Source: SAR202 cluster bacterium (lineage in GTDB: Bacteria; Chloroflexota; Dehalococcoidia; Lucifugimonadales; Australimonadaceae). Taken from it: a DNA stretch of 64,000 nt. Position numbers and translations under genes: made by a program. Of this stretch, positions 56,237 to 64,000 are shown piece after piece. The first letter of the stretch is position 1. Every line of letters starts with the position of its first letter. The notes under the pieces were generated by a model, which saw nothing but the letters and a program-made list of their open reading frames with translations, made no database searches and had not been told where the DNA came from. The DNA lies in contig VGZX01000004.1 in the NCBI GenBank assembly GCA_016872415.1, forward strand, positions 1-64,000, written 5' to 3'.

Positions 56237-58867
56237 TTAAGAGATCGCGAATGTGGAGCCATCCAGTGTCCGCGTCACTTCGATGCGTACCGGGAAGGCT
56301 TCCTTGACGTCACCCATGTGCGTGATAACCAGGATACGCTGAAACTGATCCTCGATCGTCCGTATCAGTTCCACGATGTGGTCGCGGCCGTCGGCATCCT
56401 GGGTGCCGAAGCCCTCGTCGATGAACAGCGTCGGCAATGCCGCGCCGGAGCGCCACGCCAGCAGTTTGCTCAGCGCGATGCGGAGGGCGAAGTCGATCCG
56501 GAATCGCTCGCCGCCGCTGAACATCTCGTAGGCCCGGTGCCCCAGCTCATCGGAGATGTTGATTTCCAGCGTTTCCACCGGCTCGCCCACGTCGCCCGCG
56601 CGTCCGGTGCGCTTCGCCCGTTGCGTCTCCATCTTCAGCGACATGCGCCCATCGGTCATGCGCTTCAGCAGCTCGTTGCCGTCGGCTTCCAGCCGGGGTA
56701 TGGCCGTTTCGATCAGTAGCGCTTGCACGCCGCCCTTGCCGAACGCCACCGCCAGCTCATCGTAAATGGCGGCACGCCGCGCTTGCTCCTGTTGGTCGGC
56801 CTGCCGCGCCTTCCATTCCACCTGAGCGTGACGCGCCGCGTCGAGCTGCGTCCGCAACGAGCCGCGCCGCGACTGCAAGCCATCGTACTGGACCCTCGCG
56901 GCGTCGCGTTCGCGTTCCAACCCAGCGCGACGCGTTTCATAGGCGGGCAGCTCCCGCAGTTCGTCGGCGATCCGTTTTCGAAGCTCGACGACCTGCGCCA
57001 GCTCCTGCGCCGCCTCGAGCTGGCGGGCGCGGACCCGCTCCAATGCGGCACCGTCTTCGGTCAAGCGGGTCTTCGCCTCTGTCAGCGTGCGCTCCGCGAC
57101 CTCCCATGGAGCCAGGCGCTTGACTTCGTCATCGGCGAGCAGCACTTCCTGGGGATCGAATGCCAGCTCCGCGATTCGGGCTCGCAGCGTCGCGGCGGCC
57201 GCATGCTCTTGCTCGGCGTAAGACTTGGCGTCCAGCCGCAGCCGGGACTCGGCCAACGCCGCTTGCAGGCTCGCGGCCTCGGCCGCCGCCCGTTGCGCCT
57301 CCTCGCGCTGTGCCGCGAGGAGGGCGATCTCGCTTTCCAGCCGCCTTCGTTCCGTGTCGGCCGCTTGCTGCTCGCGCGCCGCTTCCGCTTGGGCCTGCTC
57401 GGCCTCCCGCGAGAGCTGCTTGGCCGACGCATCCTGGTCGCGGTAGCGGCGCCGCAGCTCGGCGATCTCGTCGTGGTACCGGGTGCGGAGCCGCGCCAGG
57501 GCAGTGGCGTCCAGCGATTGCTCGCACAGGGGGCAGGCCGCGCCGTCCGCGTGCTGGTGGTCCAGCAGGTCCAGCTTGGCGCGCGTCTCCTCGCCCAGCG
57601 CCTTCACGCGGACGTTGTCGTCCAGCAGCCGGCGCGCTTCCACGGCGAGCGCTTGATGGCGCTCCACGAGGGCCGAGACGGCCGCCGCGCGTGCGCCGAC
57701 CGACGCCAGGGCCGCTTGGCGCTCGGCGATCTGCTGTTCCGCGCGCTGCAGGCCGGCAGCCTTTGGCAGCACATCGCGATTGAGGTGCCGTTGCAGCGCC
57801 GCGACCTCAGCCTCCAACCGGGCGCGGTCGGCGGCGATGCGCTGCTCAAGCGGCGCCAGTTCGCGATGCAGTGCGTTATAGCGTTGCTCCGCAGTCCGCA
57901 GCGCGTCCAAGCGCGCGCGAGCGGAGGCAAGCGCCTTGGCGCCCGCTTCCGTCTCCTCGGCCCGCGCCATCGCATGGTTCCACCCCGCTATGCGCTGCTC
58001 CATTTGCAGCGCCTCCTGGCGGGCGTCCCGCTCGCGCGCGGCGGCTCGCCGCTCGTTCTCCGCCAGCGCGTCCGTTTCGGCCTGTCGCCGTTCGAGGTCG
58101 GCCACGCGGGCACGCACCAACTCCAGCCGCTCGGCGAGCGATTCGACCGTCAGCCGCGACGCCTCGATCTGACGGTCGGCATCGGCAAGCTCCGTCTCGA
58201 CGCTCGCCATCCGCGATGCCTGCTCGTGGAGGCGATCGATGACGGAGCCGATGGCCGCGACCTGCGCTTGTGCCCCCTTCGCCCGCTGTTTCGCGATCTC
58301 TTCCAGCCGGTCGTAGAGGCCGAGGCCGAGCACGCTCGCGAGTACCTGCTTCCGCTCGGCGGGCGTCGCCATGGTGAACAGGTCGGCGCGGCCCTGCAGC
58401 AGGAATGCGCTGTTCACGAACGTGGCGTAGTCCATGCCCACCAGCCGCTCGATATGAGCCTGTGTCGCCGGGATCGTGTCGGCGGTGATGGGCCGGTAGC
58501 CTTCGCCGGTCTCGACGCCGATCTCCAGCGAGCTTTGTGGCGTGCGCCGGGCGTGCGAGTAACGCCGCGTCACGCGGTAGCGCTGGCCGGCCGCCTCGAA
58601 ATCGAGCGTGACCGACATCTCCTGCTGCCCCTGGTGGATGAGCTGCTCGGCGCGCTGCCCACGCGCCTTGCCCCAGAGCGCCCACGTCATCGCATCCAGC
58701 AGGGCGGACTTGCCATGGCCGTTCGCTCCGCATAGGCAGGCGACATGGATGCCCTCCAGCCGCAGCGTGGGTGCGTTCTCGCGGTAAGAGAGAAAATTTC
58801 GGACGGTAAGACTGAGCGGCAGCAATGCCTGGCTCCCGAATGGGTTCGGCGGTGGCGATTGTAGCAT
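56237..58867 (-). CDS. SbcC/Rad50-type SMC ATPase
   Basis: LTVRNFLSYRENA..CLCGANGHGKSALLDAMTWALWG, long coiled coils, zinc hook CPLCEQSLD, signature FSGGERFRIDFALRIALSKLLA, LPTLFIDEGFGTQD. Start may be downstream of 58867. Confidence 0.92.
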   Translation of the reverse strand: MLQSPPPNPFGSQALLPLSLTVRNFLSYRENAPTLRLEGIHVACLCGANGHGKSALLDAMTWALWGKARGQRAEQLIHQGQQEMSVTLDFEAAGQRYRVTRRYSHARRTPQSSLEIGVETGEGYRPITADTIPATQAHIERLVGMDYATFVNSAFLLQGRADLFTMATPAERKQVLASVLGLGLYDRLEEIAKQRAKGAQAQVAAIGSVIDRLHEQASRMASVETELADADRQIEASRLTVESLAERLELVRARVADLERRQAETDALAENERRAAARERDARQEALQMEQRIAGWNHAMARAEETEAGAKALASARARLDALRTAEQRYNALHRELAPLEQRIAADRARLEAEVAALQRHLNRDVLPKAAGLQRAEQQIAERQAALASVGARAAAVSALVERHQALAVEARRLLDDNVRVKALGEETRAKLDLLDHQHADGAACPLCEQSLDATALARLRTRYHDEIAELRRRYRDQDASAKQLSREAEQAQAEAAREQQAADTERRRLESEIALLAAQREEAQRAAAEAASLQAALAESRLRLDAKSYAEQEHAAAATLRARIAELAFDPQEVLLADDEVKRLAPWEVAERTLTEAKTRLTEDGAALERVRARQLEAAQELAQVVELRKRIADELRELPAYETRRAGLERERDAARVQYDGLQSRRGSLRTQLDAARHAQVEWKARQADQQEQARRAAIYDELAVAFGKGGVQALLIETAIPRLEADGNELLKRMTDGRMSLKMETQRAKRTGRAGDVGEPVETLEINISDELGHRAYEMFSGGERFRIDFALRIALSKLLAWRSGAALPTLFIDEGFGTQDADGRDHIVELIRTIEDQFQRILVITHMGDVKEAFPVRIEVTRTLDGSTFAIS

Positions 58868-58973
58868 AGGACGTGCGCCGTTCTGCCCGCGCAGCCGTCC
58901 AATACCTTGCCGGTGGGTTGCGCCGATGCTAGTATCAAGGGCGTTCGGCAATCCTTTTTCGAGAGGCCACGCC

Positions 58974-59771
58974 TTGCCCCTACACATCGTGGTCCTCGCC
59001 AAGCAGGTCACGGACTCTGAGGCCCCGGCCAGCGCCTACAGCGTCGATGCCACGGGCAAGCGGGTGGTGCTACAAGGGAGCGTACCGTTCATCGTGAACG
59101 GATTCGACGAGAATGCCGTCGAGGCGGCGCTCCGCATCAAGGACGCGGCGCCCGACAGGCGCATAACCGTCGTCTCCGCAGGCACCGAGTTCGCGCTCGA
59201 CGTGGTCAAGAAGCCCGTAGCGATGGGCGCGGAGGCCCTGGTGCTGTTGCAGGACGGCGCATTCCAAAACACCATCGATCCGCTGTTCACGGTGCGGGCG
59301 CTTGCCGCCGCCATCCATAAACTCGGCCAAGTCGACCTCGTTTTGGCTGGACGCCAAGCATCCGATTGGGACAATTCGCAGGTGCCGCTCGGCGTCGCGG
59401 AGACGCTCGGGTGGCCGGTGATTCACGTGACGCAGCGAGTCGACGTCAGCGGGGCCACCGTTCGCGCGCACCGCGTGCTGCCTGACGGCCACGAGGTGGT
59501 AGAGGCGCCTCTGCCCGCCGTCGTCACCGTGTCGAACGAGCTCGGCTCGCCGCGCTACCCCAACATGCGGGGCATCATGGCTTCGAAGCGCGTGCAGCCC
59601 ACCGTGTGGACCGCCGCCGACCTGGGCGTTTCCAGGCCGGCCCCGGCGCTGGAACTCGCCGCCGCCGCGCTGCCCAAGCGCACGGTCGAAACCGAGCTGA
59701 TCAAGGGCGACGACGACGCCGACGCCGGGCGCAAGCTCGCCATGCGTTTGCGCGAGGCAAGACTACTATGA
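58974..59771 (+). CDS. etfB: Electron transfer flavoprotein beta subunit
   Basis: IVVLAKQVTDSE.., FDENAVEAALRIKD, ALAAAIHKLGQVDLVLAGRQASDWDNSQVPLGVAETLGWP; TTG start. Confidence 0.93.
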   Translation: MPLHIVVLAKQVTDSEAPASAYSVDATGKRVVLQGSVPFIVNGFDENAVEAALRIKDAAPDRRITVVSAGTEFALDVVKKPVAMGAEALVLLQDGAFQNTIDPLFTVRALAAAIHKLGQVDLVLAGRQASDWDNSQVPLGVAETLGWPVIHVTQRVDVSGATVRAHRVLPDGHEVVEAPLPAVVTVSNELGSPRYPNMRGIMASKRVQPTVWTAADLGVSRPAPALELAAAALPKRTVETELIKGDDDADAGRKLAMRLREARLL

Positions 59772-60766
59772 CGGACTCGAACGCCCAGGGCGTGCTGGTT
59801 GTCGGCGAAATCGAGCATGGGGCGCCTTCCGCGGCGACGTTGGAGTTGTTGGCCGCCGGGCGGGCGCTGTTGCGAAAACTGCCGGGCGAGCATCTGTCGG
59901 CGGTGCTCGCGGGCGAGCGCGCCGCCGACGCCGCGGCGCGGGCCATCGCCGCCGGCGTGGACATCGTTTACACCATCGAGGCCGACGCCGATGTGGCGTC
60001 GCACCCCGACGCCTTGGTGGCCGCCGGGCTGGAGGCGGCGAAGGCCGCCTCGCCCCGCATCGTACTGGGGCCGCGAACGGTTTTGGGGCGTGAGGTGCTG
60101 CCGCGCCTGGCCTTCCGTCTCGGCACGGCGCTGGCGCAAGACTGCACCGCGCTGGATTTGGACGACCAGCGACGGTTAACGGTGACCAGGCCCATTTATG
60201 GCGGCGCGATTCAGGCAACTGTCACCTGTTTGTCCACTCCCAGCGTCGCGGCGGTGCGACCGAAGGCTTATGATGCAGAGGTGGCGGATTCCGGCAGGGC
60301 CGGCACGGTCGTGCCACTGACCCTCGACCTGGCATCCACGGTGCGCGCGCGCCTGGTGGAACGGGTGACGCGCCCGGTCGAGGGCAAACGCCTGGAGGAC
60401 GCGCGGGTCATCGTGAGCGGTGGTCGTGGACTTGGCGGGCCGGAGCCGTTCAAGAAGCTAGAGGAGTTGGCGGGGTTGCTGCACGGGACGGTGGGGGCTT
60501 CACGAGCGGCGGTGGACGCCGGCTGGGTGCCCGCGGCGATGCAGGTCGGCTTGACCGGCAAAACCGTGACGCCCGACGTTTACATAGCAGTGGGCATATC
60601 GGGCGCCAGTCAACACATGGCCGGGTGCGGCAGCGCGAAGACGATCGTGGCGATCAACAAGGATCCGAACGCGACCATCTTCAAGCACGCGCACTATGGA
60701 GTCGCGGGCGACTGGCAGAAAGTGCTTCCAGCGTTCATGGACCAACTCCACGAGCTGTTGCGATAG
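59768..60766 (+). CDS. etfA: Electron transfer flavoprotein alpha subunit
   Basis: ATGA overlap with etfB; VIVSGGRGLGGPEPFKKLEELAGLLHGTVGASRAAVDAGWVPAAMQVGLTGKTVTPDVYIAVGISGASQHMAGC. Confidence 0.96.
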   Translation: MTDSNAQGVLVVGEIEHGAPSAATLELLAAGRALLRKLPGEHLSAVLAGERAADAAARAIAAGVDIVYTIEADADVASHPDALVAAGLEAAKAASPRIVLGPRTVLGREVLPRLAFRLGTALAQDCTALDLDDQRRLTVTRPIYGGAIQATVTCLSTPSVAAVRPKAYDAEVADSGRAGTVVPLTLDLASTVRARLVERVTRPVEGKRLEDARVIVSGGRGLGGPEPFKKLEELAGLLHGTVGASRAAVDAGWVPAAMQVGLTGKTVTPDVYIAVGISGASQHMAGCGSAKTIVAINKDPNATIFKHAHYGVAGDWQKVLPAFMDQLHELLR

Positions 60767-60786
60767 CTCCCGCATGGAGGGGTAGC

Positions 60787-61230
60787 GTGGAACAGGACTT
60801 CGATCGCGAAATGGCGGAGGCGATGGCGCAGGCGGAACGGGCCGAGGTGGTGTGCGTCATCATGCCGATCATCAACCAATGCTTGGTCTATGACGCGCGA
60901 CACACCGCCGACGACCCTCCCCGGCTGACGGTGTCGCCGCCACTGGGGTCGGCGGAACGGCGCCTGCGTCAGGTGAATCAGTCGCGACCGCACCTTAAGT
61001 ACGTGCGCGACCTCACGGTGCTCCCGTGGACCGGCTCGGTGGAGAGCTTCGCCCATTCCGACATTTGGGAGCTCATTGTCCGGCGCATGGTGAATTCCGG
61101 CTTGAAGACGGCCGGCAACGCATGCCAAGAGGCGCTTGACGAGCTGAAGCAGTGGGAGCGCCGCGCGCTTATCGCCATGATCAAGGGACAGGGCCCCTAC
61201 CAGACCGTATGGTCGCGCGGGCGCCGTTAG
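60787..61230 (+). CDS. Conserved hypothetical protein downstream of etfA
   Basis: GTG start 20 nt after etfA; 147 aa; VVCVIMPIINQCLVYDARHTADDPPRLTVSPPLGSAERRLRQVNQSRP..VESFAHSDIWELIVRRM. Confidence 0.78.
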   Translation: MEQDFDREMAEAMAQAERAEVVCVIMPIINQCLVYDARHTADDPPRLTVSPPLGSAERRLRQVNQSRPHLKYVRDLTVLPWTGSVESFAHSDIWELIVRRMVNSGLKTAGNACQEALDELKQWERRALIAMIKGQGPYQTVWSRGRR

Positions 61231-61262
61231 ACGACGCCAGCCGGCGAGGGACGAAATCGATC

Positions 61263-61290
61263 GAAGGGCCTCCCGGCTGGGAGGCCCTTC
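61263..61290. terminator. Perfect 12-bp stem terminator hairpin between convergent genes
   Basis: GAAGGGCCTCCC-GGCT-GGGAGGCCCTTC-TTCGTCG. Confidence 0.8.
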
Positions 61291-61329
61291 TTCGTCGTAC
61301 CGATCATGGCTTCCTGGAGGAAAGGCTTT

Positions 61330-63351
61330 TTATACCTTCACCGCATCCTTCTGCCGTGCCTCGACGATCTTTTGCGTGAGGTTCGCCGGCACTTCGCCGT
61401 AGTGGTCGAACTCGATGGTCATGCGGCCTCGGCCCTGCGTCAACGCCCGCAGCTTGGTGCTGTATTGCTGGGCCTCCACCTGTGGCAGCGTCGCCTCGAT
61501 GGTGCCCATGCCGTTGCCCGGCGTCATGCCGACGATATGCGCGCGGCGTGTGTTCAGGTCGCCCACCACGGCGCCCATGGCCTCGTCCGGCAACGCGATG
61601 CGAACACGCATCACCGGCTCCAGCAGCGCCGGCTGGGCCAGCTGCACGCCATGCTTGAGCGCGGCGGCCCCGGCCAGCTCGAAACTCTGGCCCGACGAGT
61701 CGACCGGGTGCGAGCTGCCGTCGGTGAGCGCGACCTTGATGTCAGTGACATGGAAGCCGGCGAAGGCACCCTCCTCCATCGCCTTCTGGATGCCCTTTTC
61801 CACCGCGGGCACGTACTCCTTCGGCACGGCGCCGCCGACGACTTGGTTCACGAACTTGAAGCCGGCGCCACGCCTGGCCGGTTCCAGCCGCAGCACGACG
61901 TGGCCGTACTGGCCGTGACCGCCGCTCTGCTTCTTGTGCTTATGCTCGATCGTCGCCGGCTTCGTGATCGTCTCCCGGTACGGCACTTTGGGTGGGGCGA
62001 GCTCCAAGTCCACGCCGAATTTGCGCTTTGCCCGCTCGGCCATCACCTCGACGTGCGTGTCGCCGAGGCCCGTGACGATGAGCTCGCCCGTGGCCTGGTC
62101 GCGGGAGATACGCAGCGTTGGGTCCTCTTCGGTGAGCCGTGCCAGCGCCGTCGACAGCTTGTCCATGTCGGCTTTGCTCTTGGGATGCACGGCCACGCTG
62201 TAGATCGGCGTGGGGAATTCGATGCCGGGCAGCACGATCGGCTCGGCCTTGGTGGTGAGCGTGTCGCCGGTGAGCACGTGCGTGAGCTTCGCCAGCGTGC
62301 CGATGTCGCCCGCGGCCACTTCGCCGACGGTGTGTTGCGCCTTGCCCATTGGCGCCGTCACCTGCGCGATGCGCTCGCTGGAATGATGCGTGCTGTTGAA
62401 CACCTCGGAGTTGCCGCGCAGAGTGCCGCTGTAAACGCGGAAGTAGCTGAGCCTTCCGACGAACGGATCCGCCGAGGTCTTGAACACGAGCGCCGCCAGC
62501 GGCCCCTTGGGGTCGGCCGGCAATGTCACCGGTTCTCCGTTCTTCGCTGCCCGAGTCGGCGCGACGTCGGCAGGGGACGGCAAGAGCGAGACAATGGCGT
62601 CGAGCAGTTCTGGTATGCCGGCGCCCGTCACGGCCGATCCGGCGAGCACCGGCACCGCGCCGCATGCCCGCACGCCCACGCGAAGACCATTGGCGATCTC
62701 GTCGTCCGTCAGGTCACCGGTGCCGAGGAACTTCTCGGTCAAGGCGTCGTCGGTCTCGGCCACCATCTCGGCGAGGCGCTCACGCGCCTGGCCCGCTCCG
62801 TCGCGCGCTTGGTCGCCCAGCACGCTGATGACGCCGGAGAACGCCTTCTCGGCGCCTACGGGCAGGGTGACGGCCGCGCAATGCTGTCCGAGTTTCGCCC
62901 GTGCTTGCTCCAGCGAGCGCATGAAATCGGCGTGGTCCTTGTCCATCTTGGTGACGAACACGAGCGTCGGCATCTTCAATGCCTGCAACTGCTTCCATAC
63001 CATTTCCGTGCCCACCTCGACCCCCGCTGGGGCCGCGACGACCAGCACCGCGGCATCGGCGACGCGCAGCGCCGACGCGGTTTCGCCCGAGAAGTCGGCA
63101 TAGGCGGGGGTGTCCAGCACGTTGATCTTGTGCTCTTTCCAGGTCACCGGCACCACGGAGAGCTGCAAACTGGTGAGACGCTTGTGCTCTTCCGGTTCGT
63201 AGTCGGATACGGTGGTGTGGTCTTCCACGCGGCCTATGCGGGGCATGGCCTTGGCGGTGAACAACATCGACTCCACGAGCGAGGTCTTCCCGGCGGCCGA
63301 GTGCGAGACGAGCGTCACGTTGCGGATTTGCTTGGTCGTAAACTGGGTCAT
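61330..63351 (-). CDS. Elongation factor G-like GTPase (EF-G2/FusA2-type paralog)
   Basis: SHSAAGKTSLVESML, DTPAYADFSGE, VTKMDKDHADF, HKHKKQSGGHGQYGHVVLRLEP, EF-G domains IV-V; SD GGAGGAGG upstream. Confidence 0.9.
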   Translation of the reverse strand: MTQFTTKQIRNVTLVSHSAAGKTSLVESMLFTAKAMPRIGRVEDHTTVSDYEPEEHKRLTSLQLSVVPVTWKEHKINVLDTPAYADFSGETASALRVADAAVLVVAAPAGVEVGTEMVWKQLQALKMPTLVFVTKMDKDHADFMRSLEQARAKLGQHCAAVTLPVGAEKAFSGVISVLGDQARDGAGQARERLAEMVAETDDALTEKFLGTGDLTDDEIANGLRVGVRACGAVPVLAGSAVTGAGIPELLDAIVSLLPSPADVAPTRAAKNGEPVTLPADPKGPLAALVFKTSADPFVGRLSYFRVYSGTLRGNSEVFNSTHHSSERIAQVTAPMGKAQHTVGEVAAGDIGTLAKLTHVLTGDTLTTKAEPIVLPGIEFPTPIYSVAVHPKSKADMDKLSTALARLTEEDPTLRISRDQATGELIVTGLGDTHVEVMAERAKRKFGVDLELAPPKVPYRETITKPATIEHKHKKQSGGHGQYGHVVLRLEPARRGAGFKFVNQVVGGAVPKEYVPAVEKGIQKAMEEGAFAGFHVTDIKVALTDGSSHPVDSSGQSFELAGAAALKHGVQLAQPALLEPVMRVRIALPDEAMGAVVGDLNTRRAHIVGMTPGNGMGTIEATLPQVEAQQYSTKLRALTQGRGRMTIEFDHYGEVPANLTQKIVEARQKDAVKV

Positions 63352-63482
63352 GAATGGCCTCCTCCAACCGGATCGATGCGCCTGAGGCCATTCTAGCCAC
63401 GGGGAACGGCTATCGCAATCAAATGCAGAATCAGCAGCGTATATGACGTAAGTAAGCTACGAGGACGTCGAAAACAGATCAT

Positions 63483-64000
63483 ATGAGGCGTAAGAGCTGC
63501 TATTTCGCGATCACGGGCTTGCTGTTGCTCCTCTGTCTGGTGGGGGCGGGCCGTCAAGCACCGACGGCTGGGCTGCCCGCCCTCACGGCGCCACTTGAGC
63601 AAGACCTCGTGCGGTGGGAAGTGGGCAACTTCATGAAGAAGTGGCTGCACTTGGCGCGCGCGCAGGTATGGCGTGATGCGCCGTCCTCGGCTGAAACGAC
63701 AGCCATGATTGCGGAATTCTTCAGCCTTGGCGACGAGCGCCGCAGGCTCCAGCGCCAGCAGGTGGCGGCGCTGGCCGGCGATCCGGCGCGGGCCACGCTG
63801 GGCATTGGCGCTCTGACCGAGGGCCTCGACGACGTCCGGTCGCGGGCCGCCGAGCTACAGCCGTGCGTCGAGGAGGCGTTGGAGGCGGCGATCTCGGCCG
63901 CAGCCGACGAGATGGGACTCATGCGCCGCATTGGCGCCAGTCGCTGGCCGCCGGTCGACTTCACGTTCGAGCCGGGCGGCCTGGTGCTCGTGCGCTCGCC
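63483..64000 (+). CDS. Secreted/membrane-anchored hypothetical protein, truncated at right edge
   Basis: Manual translation MRRKSCYFAITGLLLLLCLVGAGRQAPTAGLPALTAPLEQDLVRWEVGNFMKKWLHLARAQVWRDAPSSAETTAMIAEFFSLGDERRRLQRQQVAALAGD... open to base 64000; absent from the supplied ORF track because it has no stop in the window. Confidence 0.75.
   Translation, partial: MRRKSCYFAITGLLLLLCLVGAGRQAPTAGLPALTAPLEQDLVRWEVGNFMKKWLHLARAQVWRDAPSSAETTAMIAEFFSLGDERRRLQRQQVAALAGDPARATLGIGALTEGLDDVRSRAAELQPCVEEALEAAISAAADEMGLMRRIGASRWPPVDFTFEPGGLVLVRS

Noticed and set aside
56723-58735. 670-aa plus-strand ORF antisense to the SbcC-like gene
   Set aside because: Gln/Arg/Leu-biased shadow of the coiled-coil coding strand.
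61306-63396. 696-aa plus-strand ORF antisense to the EF-G-like gene
   Set aside because: Low-complexity translation (RRHL, GHR, HV repeats) typical of antisense GC-rich frames.
1-64000. CRISPR arrays, rRNA, prophage or transposon
   Set aside because: No spaced direct repeats, rRNA cores, integrase or transposase motifs noticed in the window.

Overview
High-GC bacterial chromosomal segment, densely coding. Gene content (11-subunit-style nuo cluster without EFG, DnaB-DnaD-DnaC-like cassette, T-box leuS, rsfS/ndk/mnmA housekeeping blocks) is compatible with Chloroflexota/Dehalococcoidia-type bacteria; this placement is inference only. I support about 65 protein-coding genes: ftsK (truncated at the left edge), MFS, mrp, SufT-like DUF59, uvrB, ruvAC, yebC, rimM-khpA-rpsP, thiL-tsaE-tsaB-ndk, rsfS, mnmA, rnhB, thiE fusion, nuoB-C-D-H-I-J-K-L-M-N, a translin-like gene, hppA, dcd, ribD-E-BA-H, purQ/purL, rplI-dnaB-dnaD-like-dnaC-like, crcB, leuS, ald, sbcC-like, etfBA and an EF-G-like GTPase. 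There is also a leucyl T-box leader, several intrinsic terminators and several sigma70-type promoters. No tRNA, rRNA, CRISPR or clear mobile element was seen. Items most worth follow-up: an 18-aa Lys/Pro/Ala repeat micro-ORF with a perfect Shine-Dalgarno and its own terminator; a DnaC-like helicase loader with two tandem AAA+ domains next to dnaB and a DnaD gene; a bacterial translin-like protein; an EF-G paralog with DTPG>DTPA; a recurring '-10 box + 6 nt + ATG' architecture suggesting leaderless transcripts, including a 47-bp divergent promoter; a His-rich insertion in NuoL; and four genes broken by single lesions (three frameshifts and one in-frame TAG).
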